From: WLMZ01 sp038227995 | Lineage (GTDB): Bacteria; Actinomycetota; Acidimicrobiia; Acidimicrobiales; Ilumatobacteraceae | NCBI GenBank assembly: GCA_038227995.1 | Contig: JBBRPP010000006.1 | Location: forward strand, 62,001 to 126,000 | Length of the DNA stretch: 64,000 nt | Reading direction: 5' to 3' | In this document: positions 38,706 to 47,349 of the stretch, piece by piece | Layout: every line of letters begins with the position of its first letter | Numbering within the stretch: position 1 is the first letter of the stretch | Made by a program: the position numbers and the translations under genes | Notes under the pieces: model-generated | What the model saw: only the letters and a program-made list of their open reading frames with translations | The model's database searches: none | What the model was told of the DNA's origin: nothing

Positions 38706-38795
38706 TCAACCACCGCACGACGTTGGGCACCCGATCGACCCGAGCTCGACTTGCTTCCCGCTCTACGGAAACTTACCGAAGTGTGGCACGACCCC

Positions 38796-38812
38796 TTGTA
38801 CGTTTTGTACAA
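38796..38812 (+). promoter_or_regulatory. Perfect palindrome TTGTAC-N5-GTACAA upstream of the aminotransferase operon
   Basis: Six-base perfect arms with a GTTTT spacer, 52 bp before the aminotransferase start, in a 158-bp divergent intergenic region. The arm and spacer sizes resemble GntR-family (TGTAC-type) operators. No GntR gene lies in the window. Confidence 0.6.
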
Positions 38813-38863
38813 TCTGGGCGACCGCATCGGCATCACCGAAACCCGTCATCGAAGGGATCCACC

Positions 38864-40060
38864 ATGGCGCTGGCCACACGACTCGAACGTCTCGGCACCG
38901 AGACCGCGTTCTCCGTCTCGCTGGCTGCGGCCGAATGGGGCGCCAAGGGAAACAAGATCTATCCCTTTCACCTCGGCGACCTGAACCTGGCCACCCCGTC
39001 GAACGTCATCGCGGAGATGGACCGCGCCGTCGCCGCCGGCAAGACCGGCTATTGCCCGGCAGCCGGCATCCCGCAACTGCGCGAGGCCCTCGCCGACGAC
39101 ATCGGTGCCCGCCGCGGCCTTCACTACGAGCCGGCCAACGTCGTCGTCCAGCCCGGCGGCAAGCCGGTCATCACCAAGTTCATCCAAGCGGTGATGAACC
39201 CTGGCGAAGAAGTGCTGTACCCGAACCCCGGCTACCCGATCTACGAAAGCCAGATCGAGTACTTCGGCGGCGTCGCCAAGGCGTACCGCTACCTGCCTTC
39301 GGCCACGGGGTTCAGCATCGACCTCGATCAGGTCCGGGCCTTGATCACGCCTCAGACCAAGGCGATCATCTACAACGATCTGCAGAACCCGATCGGGGCC
39401 GAATCCACCGATGCCGAGCGGGAAGCGATCGCCCAGATCGCGATCGAGAACGATCTGTACGTCCTGTCCGACGAGGCCTACTTCGAAATGCGCTACAGCG
39501 GCGCCTCGAAGTCCATCGCATCGCTGCCCGGGATGCAGGAACGCACGGTCATCCTCTACACGTTCTCCAAGAAGTTCGCGATGACGGGTTGGCGCCTCGG
39601 TGCCGCCGTGGGGCCGAAGGAGATCGCCGACACGATCGCCAAGCTGAACACCAACGACGAATCGTGCACGACGCACTTCGTCCAATACGCCGGGGTCGAA
39701 GGCCTGCGCGGCGATCAGACCGAGTGCTCGGCCATGCTCGACGTACTCATCGCCCGCCGCGACGCTGCTGTCGCCGTGCTCAACGACACCAAAGGCATCA
39801 GCGTCGCGGCGCCGGAAGCCACGTTCTATCTCTTCCCCGACGTCACCGACGCGATGGCCGCGGTCGGCACCGACGACCTCGCCACGTTCGCCGAAATGGC
39901 GCTGCACAACACCGGCGTCTCGTTCTGCACGCGCCGCCACTTCGGCCGCCCTCAGCCCGGCGAGCAACGCCACTACGTGCGGTTCGCGTATTCGGGCATC
40001 GACCTGACCGAGATCCGCGAAGGGCTGGGCCTGCTCCAGGACTGGATCGGCGCGCAGTGA
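38864..40060 (+). CDS. Class I/II PLP-dependent aminotransferase
   Basis: Fold-type I aminotransferase of 398 residues. The start MALATRLERLG at 38864 is favoured over an upstream in-frame start that would swallow the palindrome. PLP Lys lies in YTFSKKFAMTGWRLGAAVG; NPIGAES replaces the usual NPTG; DEAYFEMRY carries the PLP Asp and Tyr; the substrate Arg is in HYVRFAYSG. First gene of a four-gene unit: the next gene starts inside its stop codon (GTGA). Specific amino donor unknown. Confidence 0.9.
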   Translation: MALATRLERLGTETAFSVSLAAAEWGAKGNKIYPFHLGDLNLATPSNVIAEMDRAVAAGKTGYCPAAGIPQLREALADDIGARRGLHYEPANVVVQPGGKPVITKFIQAVMNPGEEVLYPNPGYPIYESQIEYFGGVAKAYRYLPSATGFSIDLDQVRALITPQTKAIIYNDLQNPIGAESTDAEREAIAQIAIENDLYVLSDEAYFEMRYSGASKSIASLPGMQERTVILYTFSKKFAMTGWRLGAAVGPKEIADTIAKLNTNDESCTTHFVQYAGVEGLRGDQTECSAMLDVLIARRDAAVAVLNDTKGISVAAPEATFYLFPDVTDAMAAVGTDDLATFAEMALHNTGVSFCTRRHFGRPQPGEQRHYVRFAYSGIDLTEIREGLGLLQDWIGAQ

Positions 40061-41034
40061 CCCGACTCGACCGAGCCAAGGTGGTCATCACCGGACGCAT
40101 CCCGGCCGAAGGCGTCGCTGCCCTGCGCGCCGAGCACGATGTCGATGCGTGGGACGAGACCACGCCCATCTCGCGCGACGAGTTGCTGCGCCGTGTCGCC
40201 GGCGCCGACGCGCTCGTGACGCTGCTGACGGAGAAGGTCGACGCCGAACTGCTCGATGCTGCCGGCCCACAGCTGCGGGTCGTGTCGAACGTCGCCGTCG
40301 GTTACAACAACATCGACGTCACCGCATGCCACGAACGCGACGTGATCGCGACGAACACGCCAGGTGTGCTCACCGATGCGACCGCCGACATCGCGATGGC
40401 GCTGATCCTCATGTCGACCCGCCGACTCGGCGAGGGCGAACGCGTGATCCGTTCGGGCCAGCCGTGGCAGTGGGGCATGTTCTACATGCTCGGAACCGGT
40501 GTCCAGGGGCGGCGCCTCGGCATCGTTGGGATGGGCCAGATCGGCGCCGCGCTCGCGCGCCGTGCGAGGGCCTTCGGCATGACGATCGCGTACAGCAACC
40601 GCAATGCGGTCGCCCCCGAACTGGCCGACGAACTCGGGTGCGAGCGAGTCGAGATGGACGAACTGCTCAGCACCAGCCACGTCATCTCGCTGCACTGTCC
40701 GTACTCGCCCGCGACGCACCATCTGATCGGCGCCCAGCAACTGGCGGCGATGAGAACCGACGCGTTCCTGATCAACACTGCGCGCGGCCCAGTTGTCGAC
40801 GAAGCCGCTCTCGCGGTCGCGCTGCGCGACGGGCAGATCGCCGGGGCTGGTCTCGACGTGTTCGAGAACGAGCCGGCGGTGCATCCCGGCCTGCTCGGAC
40901 TCGACAACGTGGTCCTCATCCCGCACCTCGGTTCCGCCACGACCGAGACCCGCACGGCGATGGCGATGCTCGCGGCGCAGAACTCGCTGGCCGTGCTCGC
41001 TGGCCGACCCGCGCCGACACCGATCACCGGCTGA
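40057..41034 (+). CDS. D-2-hydroxyacid dehydrogenase (glyoxylate/hydroxypyruvate reductase-like)
   Basis: NAD(P)-dependent enzyme of 325 residues, starting at GTG 40057 within the aminotransferase stop. The Rossmann loop is GIVGMGQIGAALARRARAFG; VSNVAVGYNNID and NTARGPVVDEAAL carry the catalytic Arg region; ENEPAVHPGL holds Glu; IPHLGSAT holds the catalytic His. Closest in pattern to GyaR/GhrB-type reductases of 2-oxo acids. It follows the aminotransferase, so it may reduce the 2-oxo acid that the aminotransferase makes. Confidence 0.92.
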   Translation: MTRLDRAKVVITGRIPAEGVAALRAEHDVDAWDETTPISRDELLRRVAGADALVTLLTEKVDAELLDAAGPQLRVVSNVAVGYNNIDVTACHERDVIATNTPGVLTDATADIAMALILMSTRRLGEGERVIRSGQPWQWGMFYMLGTGVQGRRLGIVGMGQIGAALARRARAFGMTIAYSNRNAVAPELADELGCERVEMDELLSTSHVISLHCPYSPATHHLIGAQQLAAMRTDAFLINTARGPVVDEAALAVALRDGQIAGAGLDVFENEPAVHPGLLGLDNVVLIPHLGSATTETRTAMAMLAAQNSLAVLAGRPAPTPITG

Positions 41035-41065
41035 CACACCCGGGCAACCGAGTACCGTTCCGAGC

Positions 41066-42031
41066 GTGCTGGTCGTTGCCGATGATCTGACCGGAGCGGC
41101 TGACACGGCAGGTGCATTCGCCTCCGCCGGTCATCGGTCGGTGGTCACCCTCGGAATGCAATCAGCGAATGCCGACGTCGTCGCGATCGACACGCACAGT
41201 CGCGCAATGTCCGAAGCCGACGCGTTCATGACCACCGCTGCCGCCGTCAGTTCGCACCCCGATCGTGCGCTGTTCGTGAAGATCGACTCGACGCTGCGCG
41301 GCCACGTCCGCGCAACGATCGAGGCAACCCTGTCATCGATGACAACCAAACCCGATCGGGTGATCGTGTGTCCAGCGTTTCCCGCACTCGGCCGCACGGT
41401 CGTCGAAGGTGTCGTGCGCGTCGACGGCATCCCCATCGCGGACGGCAACCTGCGCTCTGTGTTCAGCGGCTTCGCCGGCAGTTCGGGCCTCTTCCTGCCC
41501 ACGGTCCGCTCCGACGAGGATCTTGCGATGCTCGTGCGGACGATGACGACGACCAACGTCTTATGGGTGGGGTCCGCCGGCCTGGCCCGCCATGTCGCGG
41601 AGGCCATGCAGCCGACCGCGCCGCCCAAGGCGGCCGGCATGAGCCCGCCCGCACCGATGACCGTGGCCGCGCGGCGGGTTGCCGTGGTGGTCGGCTCGCA
41701 GCACCAGCTGACCTTCGAGCAGCTGCGAGCGCTCGAACCGTCCACCGTCGTGCATCGAATCGATCCCCGACAAACATGGGACATCGATGGTCTGCCGGCG
41801 GTGCTCGCCGGAATCGACGCGTTCGTGCTCACGGGCGGCCACACCGCCCGCGCCACGCTCGACGCCCTCGGCATCGACCGCCTCGATGTCTGCGGCGAGA
41901 TCGAGGTCGGGGTGCCGTGGAGTTGGGCCACGGTCGGCGACCGCAGAGTTGCCGTCGTGACCAAGGCCGGTGGATTCGGCACGGCACAGACCCTGCGCCA
42001 CTGTGTCGACTTCCTCAGCGGCCGGCCGTGA
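41066..42031 (+). CDS. DUF1537 four-carbon acid-sugar kinase (OtnK/DtnK family)
   Basis: Kinase of 321 residues, starting at GTG 41066. The N-terminal domain has the family hallmark VVADDLTGAADTAGAF and KIDSTLRGHVRATIEA. The nucleotide-binding C-terminal domain has LTGGHTARATLDALG, GEIEVGVPWSW and VTKAGGFG. Known members phosphorylate threonate, erythronate or their 3-oxo forms at O4. It is about 100 residues shorter than most members, but both domains are recognisable. Its partner in known pathways is a PdxA2 dehydrogenase, which follows directly. Confidence 0.88.
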   Translation: MLVVADDLTGAADTAGAFASAGHRSVVTLGMQSANADVVAIDTHSRAMSEADAFMTTAAAVSSHPDRALFVKIDSTLRGHVRATIEATLSSMTTKPDRVIVCPAFPALGRTVVEGVVRVDGIPIADGNLRSVFSGFAGSSGLFLPTVRSDEDLAMLVRTMTTTNVLWVGSAGLARHVAEAMQPTAPPKAAGMSPPAPMTVAARRVAVVVGSQHQLTFEQLRALEPSTVVHRIDPRQTWDIDGLPAVLAGIDAFVLTGGHTARATLDALGIDRLDVCGEIEVGVPWSWATVGDRRVAVVTKAGGFGTAQTLRHCVDFLSGRP

Positions 42032-42048
42032 CGGGGCATACTGAACTC

Positions 42049-43062
42049 GTGAGTGACGCCGTCCGCCCGATCATCGCCGTCACGATGGGTGACCCTTCCG
42101 GTGTCGGTCCGGAGGTGATCGTCAAGGCGCTCGCGCGCGACGACGTACGGGCGATGTGCCGAGCGGTCGTCATCGGCGACGCAGCCCGGCTGCGAGCAGC
42201 CGCGAGCGTGTGCGGCATCGACGTCGACATTCGCCCGACCGACGGGCCGCAGCACCTTTCACCCGCTGAGTCGCCGGTCATCGACGTCATCGACATCGGT
42301 GGCGTTCCAGCCGATCTGCCGTGGGGTGCCGTCTCCCCGATCGCCGGAGACGCTGCCTACCGGGCGATCGAACGCGCGGCCGCGCTTGCGATGTCCGGCG
42401 AGGTCCACGCGATCTGCACTGCTCCCCTGAACAAGGAAGCGCTGCATGCCGCCGGCCACATCTTTCCCGGCCACACCGAACTGCTGGCCCACCTCACGGG
42501 TACCGGCGAGGTGTCGATGATGCTCGAAGCGCCTGGCTTGCGCGTGGTCCACGTCACGACCCACGTCGGGATCATCGATGCGATCGCCCGGATCGAGCCC
42601 GGTCTGGTTGCGCGAACCATTCGGCGCGCCGATGCGACGCTGCGTCGGTCAGGTATCGCTGCGCCGCGGCTGGCAGTGTGCGGCATCAACCCTCACGCCG
42701 GTGAGAACGGGTTGTTCGGCCACGGCGAGGAAGCCGCCAAGATCGTCCCCGCGATCGAGGTGGTCCGCGGTGAAGGGATCGACGCCGTCGGGCCACTCCC
42801 TGCCGACACGCTTTTCTTCAGGGCTCGCCGCGGCGAGTTCGACTGCGTCGTTGCGATGTACCACGACCAAGGTCACGGCCCGGTCAAGGTCCTGGGGTTG
42901 GAAGCCGGCGTGAACATCACGATCGGACTGCCCGTCGTGCGCACCTCCGTCGACCACGGGACCGCATTTGACATCGCCGGAAGGGGTGTGGCCGATGAAC
43001 GTTCAATGGTCGAAGCCCTCAGACAGGCCGTGTCGTTGGCCAACGTCGAGCCGGCCCGCTGA
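42049..43062 (+). CDS. PdxA-family 4-phosphate dehydrogenase (PdxA2-like)
   Basis: NAD-dependent decarboxylating dehydrogenase of 337 residues from GTG 42049. A GTG at 42028, overlapping the kinase stop, is an equally possible start. Motifs: TMGDPSGVGPEV, CTAPLNKEALHAAG, FPGHTELLAHLTG with metal His, and VAMYHDQGHGPVKVLG with the second metal His. True PdxA acts on 4-hydroxythreonine-4-phosphate in vitamin B6 synthesis. PdxA2 paralogues linked to DUF1537 kinases oxidise 4-phospho-threonate to dihydroxyacetone phosphate and CO2. Context favours PdxA2. Confidence 0.88.
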   Translation: MSDAVRPIIAVTMGDPSGVGPEVIVKALARDDVRAMCRAVVIGDAARLRAAASVCGIDVDIRPTDGPQHLSPAESPVIDVIDIGGVPADLPWGAVSPIAGDAAYRAIERAAALAMSGEVHAICTAPLNKEALHAAGHIFPGHTELLAHLTGTGEVSMMLEAPGLRVVHVTTHVGIIDAIARIEPGLVARTIRRADATLRRSGIAAPRLAVCGINPHAGENGLFGHGEEAAKIVPAIEVVRGEGIDAVGPLPADTLFFRARRGEFDCVVAMYHDQGHGPVKVLGLEAGVNITIGLPVVRTSVDHGTAFDIAGRGVADERSMVEALRQAVSLANVEPAR

Positions 43063-43744
43063 CCTGACCGGTCGAGCCGACGGCGGCACCGGGACGACGG
43101 GTCGTGAGGCGATGCTCGCCGGGCGCCGTGACCTCGTGGACCATCGGTTGGGAGAGCACGCCGAAGAGGGTGACGCACACGACCTCCTCGGCCACGTCGA
43201 CCGGCAGCGAGCGCTGATCGCGGAGTTGACTCCACGTCGACCAACTGAGCGCCAACTCCAGGCTCAATGCCACCATCTCGCGCGCTGGTTGGGGTATCGC
43301 TTCGAGCTCTGCAGCGAAGAGCCTTCGCGTGTCGGCGCGGTAGGCCCGCTCCCAATCATCGACGATCTCGACCAACTCGGGACAATGCGATGTCGGCCGA
43401 TCGGCCAGCCGCCGGACAGCGCCGACGCGCTCGAACTCGACGCCCCGGTTCGATGCCGCGGTCACGATCCGAACGTGCAGCGGCAGCGCACCGTGCAACC
43501 ATCGCGTGTCGTCGGCCGGCGAACTCAGGTGGATGCGAGTCGCTTCCAGTTGGAGCTCGCACAGACAATCGAACTGATCGAGCACCACATGCCCCTGATC
43601 GGCCATCGCGGCGACAACGCTGTCCCCGTCGAACGGCGCGTCAGAACGGCGCACCAGATCGAGCCACGCGTCGATCATCGCGACTCGGTTCCCCGCGTCG
43701 CGTGATGTCGTGTTTCCCCGTGATACACCCGCCTGATCTGGCAT
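43019..43744 (-). CDS. TetR-like transcriptional regulator
   Basis: Protein of about 241 residues from ATG 43744. The N-terminal region (RVAMIDAWLDLVRRSDAPF, then DSVVAAMADQGHVVLDQFD) resembles a diverged TetR helix-turn-helix, and the rest is helical, rich in Arg/Glu/Leu. The C-terminal 44 bp overlap the end of the PdxA-like gene on the other strand, and the last 40 residues are Arg/Gly/Pro-rich, so the 3' end is uncertain. Last of three regulator genes on this strand. Confidence 0.6.
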   Translation of the reverse strand: MPDQAGVSRGNTTSRDAGNRVAMIDAWLDLVRRSDAPFDGDSVVAAMADQGHVVLDQFDCLCELQLEATRIHLSSPADDTRWLHGALPLHVRIVTAASNRGVEFERVGAVRRLADRPTSHCPELVEIVDDWERAYRADTRRLFAAELEAIPQPAREMVALSLELALSWSTWSQLRDQRSLPVDVAEEVVCVTLFGVLSQPMVHEVTAPGEHRLTTRRPGAAVGSTGQVSGPARRWPTTRPV

Positions 43745-43797
43745 GTCCCTTGCGAGTATGCGCTCCGGCTGCGCTCCTGTCGTCCAGCAATCTGCGA

Positions 43798-44700
43798 TCA
43801 GCCGCGTCCGTTTCGTGATCGCGCCAACGCCTCGAGATACTCCGCCAACGCAACTGCGGGCGCCGACGTCGGACCGCCGTGAGCGGTGATCAGACGGACT
43901 GTCGTCTCCGGTGCCCCGCGGAGCGGCCGCCAGGACACGCCCGCTGTGCCCAGCCACCGCGGGTCAGGGATCGTGACCGCCAGGCCGACGCCTGCGGCAG
44001 CAAGGTTGAGTGCGATGTCGGCATCACTCACGATGCACACGAACGAACGGTCGCCGACCGGCAGCATCCGGTCGAGCGCCTCGAGCACTCCCCTCGATCG
44101 CGGCACGATCAGCGCGTGGTGTGCGAGTTCCGACGGATCGATCGGGCCGTCTCGCCGGAGCAACGGATGGTCCGGCAGCCCACTGGCACCCAGCGGGCCG
44201 CCACGCATGATCTCCCGATCATCGACCTCCGCGCAGGTCTCGCTTTCGAGCGTGATCGTCAACCCGAGATCGCACGAGCCATCCGCCACTGCTGTGCAGA
44301 TCTCTTCGTAGTGGGCCTGGGCCAGTTGCACCACGAGGTTGCTGTCGAACGACTCGCGCAACATCGCCAACGCCTTCGGGAGGATGTGGGTGAGGCCGGC
44401 GCGGAAGGTCAACACCGAGAGACGATGCGCTTCGCCATCTCGCAGGAATTCGCTGGACTTGGAGATCGACTCAGCCGACTCCGCGAACGCACGCAGGTGG
44501 GGCAACAGCGACGCACCGGCGCGGGTCAAGGTCGCGCCAGAGAACGATCGGTCGACGAGCTGCAGGTTCAGCTGCCGCTCGAGTCGCGAGATGTGTCCGC
44601 TCACAGCTGACTGCGACATGTGCAACGTGGCTGCCGCGGCACGGAACGACTTCATCCGCACGACTGCCTCGAGGCACTGGACTTGAACGGGGGCGGTCAT
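43798..44700 (-). CDS. LysR-family transcriptional regulator (second of pair)
   Basis: LysR protein of 300 residues. ATG 44700 overlaps the stop of the upstream LysR by 4 bp. Helix-turn-helix at about 18-37 (FRAAAATLHMSQSAVSGHISRLE), then a substrate-binding domain with LTFRAGLTHILPKAL. It is clearly a paralogue of the gene before it, with similar openings (VQVQCLEAVVR and IQVQCLEEVVR). Ligand unknown. Confidence 0.9.
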   Translation of the reverse strand: MTAPVQVQCLEAVVRMKSFRAAAATLHMSQSAVSGHISRLERQLNLQLVDRSFSGATLTRAGASLLPHLRAFAESAESISKSSEFLRDGEAHRLSVLTFRAGLTHILPKALAMLRESFDSNLVVQLAQAHYEEICTAVADGSCDLGLTITLESETCAEVDDREIMRGGPLGASGLPDHPLLRRDGPIDPSELAHHALIVPRSRGVLEALDRMLPVGDRSFVCIVSDADIALNLAAAGVGLAVTIPDPRWLGTAGVSWRPLRGAPETTVRLITAHGGPTSAPAVALAEYLEALARSRNGRG

Positions 44701-45665
44701 GCGGTTTGCTCGTTCGAGGGCTGAGCCAGGCGTGTGCGGGTCACGCCGCGCACCGGATCGATGGCGTACATCGACGTCACCGTCGACCTCCATGACATGA
44801 GGTAGCTGTGCAGCGCCTGCCCGGCCGGCGACAGTGCCGTCACGCTCGACGACAGCAAGTGGATCGAGAAGCTGGGCGAGCCCGACATCGGTCGCCAGCG
44901 CAACGAGCCCGTCGCGAGTTCGTACGGATGGAAGAGCATCACCGCCAGGCCGAGTCCGGCGCGCACCAGCGCCATCGCAACTTCGGTGTCGTCGACCTCG
45001 CAACTGAAGTTGCGAGCGCCCCGCGGGAGCAGCCCGCCGAGCACGCGCGCGGTCGAATTCGTCGTCAGCGTGATCAACGATTCGGCGCCCAGTTCGTCCG
45101 CAGCGATGGGGTCGCCCGTGTTCAGGAGCGGGTGACCGACCGGTCCGCACACGCCGAGCTGTCCGAGGCTGAGCATGTGCGTCTTGTCGATGCCACGGCC
45201 GGCTTCGTCGTCATCGGGTTCGATCGCGAGCGCGATGTCGCACGATCCGTCGCGCAGGCCCTCGCGAGCGTCGATCGCACCGTCTTGGTGGAGGTGGACC
45301 ACCAGCGACCCGAACGACTCGCGCAGGACGGCGAAGGCATCGGGCAGGATGCGCACCATGCCGCGCCGATGGCTCGACACGGTCAGTTGTTGCGGGCCGC
45401 CGGTGCGCAGCGACTCGCTGGCACGCAAGATGGCCGCTTCGGATTCGACGAACGCGCGAAGGTGCGGAATCAATCGCCGTCCCTGAACCGTCAACTCCGA
45501 TCCGGTCGGGGATCGCTGCAGCAACTGCAGACCGAGCTCGCGTTCCAATCGGGCGACGTGCCCGCTGACCGCTGGCTGCGACATGTGCAGCACCGACGCT
45601 GCGGCGCGGAACGACCTCGTCCGGACGACCTCTTCCAGGCACTGGACTTGAATCAGAGCGACCAT
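44697..45665 (-). CDS. LysR-family transcriptional regulator (first of pair)
   Basis: LysR protein of 322 residues. Helix-turn-helix about 18-37 (FRAAASVLHMSQPAVSGHVARLE). The effector domain contains SSHRRGMVRILPDAF. It overlaps the following LysR by 4 bp, so two paralogous regulators are made together; tandem duplication is likely. They may regulate the convergent aminotransferase-to-PdxA operon or unlinked genes. Confidence 0.9.
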   Translation of the reverse strand: MVALIQVQCLEEVVRTRSFRAAASVLHMSQPAVSGHVARLERELGLQLLQRSPTGSELTVQGRRLIPHLRAFVESEAAILRASESLRTGGPQQLTVSSHRRGMVRILPDAFAVLRESFGSLVVHLHQDGAIDAREGLRDGSCDIALAIEPDDDEAGRGIDKTHMLSLGQLGVCGPVGHPLLNTGDPIAADELGAESLITLTTNSTARVLGGLLPRGARNFSCEVDDTEVAMALVRAGLGLAVMLFHPYELATGSLRWRPMSGSPSFSIHLLSSSVTALSPAGQALHSYLMSWRSTVTSMYAIDPVRGVTRTRLAQPSNEQTA

Positions 45666-45705
45666 GACTCATCCATGGTCGAGCTCCACCGGATTGCGAG
45701 CGAGT

Positions 45706-46620
45706 TCACCAAGACGACGAACTGCCTCCGCCGCCGCCTGAGCTCGACGAGCCGTGCGAACCTCCCGAACTACTGAAGCCGTGCGAGCTCCCTGAACTTC
45801 CTGAACCGTACGAACTGTGCGAACGAGAACCGGAGAGGCCCGAGAAGCTCGTCGAACGCCAGAGTCCCGAGCCCCAACCACCGCCACCGTCGCCGTCGGG
45901 ACCGGACGAGGCGTCGGAGTGAAGTTTCGATGCGATGCCGATCACGGCGATGACCGCGATCAACGCGATGATCAACCCGATCGGTGGGCTGCCACTGTCA
46001 TGAGTCGTGGGCGAGCTGTATGCCTGGGCGGGCAGGGTGAAGGTCGACCCGTCGTACGTCGGCGCCTGCGCGCCGGCCACTGGCTCGCCGTTCACGGCGC
46101 CGGCGATCGACTGCAACCCGGCCACCAGTCCCCCGCTGACATCGCCACTCTTGAACAGCGGGTTCATCACATACGTCTGGATCTCTGGGCCTGCCGCCGT
46201 CAGCGCGGCCGAGAAGTTGGCGCCGAAGTAGATCGACGTCTGACGTTCGGAGGGCGACACCATCACGACGAGAAGGTTCGGGAGGCGGAGTCCGTCTGCG
46301 CCCAGCCACGTCGTGCACTGCCGTTCGAGGAGCAACTCGCGCGCGTCGATGTCGCCGTCCAGCGATCGCTCGATGCGAACGTGCAGGTCGGCCCCGAGCC
46401 GTGTGGCCACCGTCGTCGCAGCGGCGGCAAGCGCGGGCCCGGCAACAGCCGCCGGGTCGTAGATCTGGCCCGAGCAGCCGAGCGGATCATCGGCGGCACT
46501 CGCCGCGAACACAGGCGAGTCGAGTGAACACGACATGAACGCAGCCCCGACCGCGAGCGCGATCGTCGCGCTTCGGATCGCCCCTCGCCAGATCGATTCC
46601 TGCCCCACGGCCGGAAGCAT
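45706..46620 (-). CDS. TPM-domain membrane protein with Ser/Gly-rich tail
   Basis: Protein of 304 residues. A signal-like N-terminus (about 1-40) is followed by a TPM_phosphatase-type domain (about 50-170: DPLGCSGQIYDPA...LVVMVSPSERQTSIYFG). A TM helix lies near 215-235 (PIGLIIALIAVIAVIGIA), and the C-terminus is Gly/Ser/His-rich (GSGSSGSSHGFSSSGG). This is the YgcG-like layout. The domain is extracytoplasmic; its biochemical role in bacteria is not settled. Confidence 0.82.
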   Translation of the reverse strand: MLPAVGQESIWRGAIRSATIALAVGAAFMSCSLDSPVFAASAADDPLGCSGQIYDPAAVAGPALAAAATTVATRLGADLHVRIERSLDGDIDARELLLERQCTTWLGADGLRLPNLLVVMVSPSERQTSIYFGANFSAALTAAGPEIQTYVMNPLFKSGDVSGGLVAGLQSIAGAVNGEPVAGAQAPTYDGSTFTLPAQAYSSPTTHDSGSPPIGLIIALIAVIAVIGIASKLHSDASSGPDGDGGGGWGSGLWRSTSFSGLSGSRSHSSYGSGSSGSSHGFSSSGGSHGSSSSGGGGGSSSSW

Positions 46621-46794
46621 AGGCCTCTGTCAAGAAGGCATCCCATACATCACGGACGGTGAGAAAATGACGATGCGTCGCGACCTGCGACTTCCCTGTC
46701 GAAGCGTTCACCAGTCGTCGGCCCGTCGTCGGCCGGGGGTGAACGCGAAAATCGAGCCGACCGGCTCTGTCCGTCGCTCACTACATTGGGGGGC
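46621..46794. other. Divergent intergenic region (174 bp)
   Basis: Between the TPM-domain gene and the DinB-like gene. Contains GTCGTCGG-type short repeats near 46714-46733, but no palindrome or promoter box I can defend and no credible gene. Confidence 0.3.
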
Positions 46795-47337
46795 ATGGTC
46801 ATCACCCCCGACGACAAGAACTGGACCTGGGTGCTCGAGCGAGTGTGTCCCGAATGCGGGTTCGACGCCGGATCCTTCGATCCCCTGGCCATGACGGACG
46901 CACTTCAGGCCAATGCCGAGACGTGGGTCGAGTTGCTGGGCCACGAGCGCGCCCGCGAGCGCCCCTCACCAGAAACGTGGTCAGCGCTCGAATACGGTTG
47001 TCATGTCCGCGATGTGTTCGTGCTCTTCAACGAACGCCTTCGGCTGATGCTCGAGACCGACGACCCGACCTATCAGAACTGGGACCAGGACGCGACCGCG
47101 GTCAGTGACCGTTACGGCGAACAAGACCCGGCCGATGTCGCCCCGGCGCTGGCCCGTGCAGCGGTTGCGTTGGCCGACCGATTCGACTCGATCACCCCCG
47201 ATCAATGGAATCGCACCGGCAATCGCAGCGATGGCGCGCGGTTCACCGTGTACAGCTTCGCTCAGTACCTGATCCATGATCCGGTGCACCACGTCCACGA
47301 CGTGCGCCACGGATACGAGACGCTGAAGGACAGCTGA
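46795..47337 (+). CDS. DinB-like / mycothiol-dependent maleylpyruvate isomerase-like protein
   Basis: Four-helix-bundle protein of 180 residues. His residues in YGCHVRDVF and LIHDPVHHVHDVRHGYE would be the metal ligands of the DinB/MDMPI family. Starts are ATG 46795 or in-frame TTG 46786; a GGGGGG run lies between them. The family includes thiol-dependent S-transferases and stress proteins. Function not fixed. Confidence 0.78.
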   Translation: MVITPDDKNWTWVLERVCPECGFDAGSFDPLAMTDALQANAETWVELLGHERARERPSPETWSALEYGCHVRDVFVLFNERLRLMLETDDPTYQNWDQDATAVSDRYGEQDPADVAPALARAAVALADRFDSITPDQWNRTGNRSDGARFTVYSFAQYLIHDPVHHVHDVRHGYETLKDS

Positions 47338-47349
47338 CACACTGTCCTC

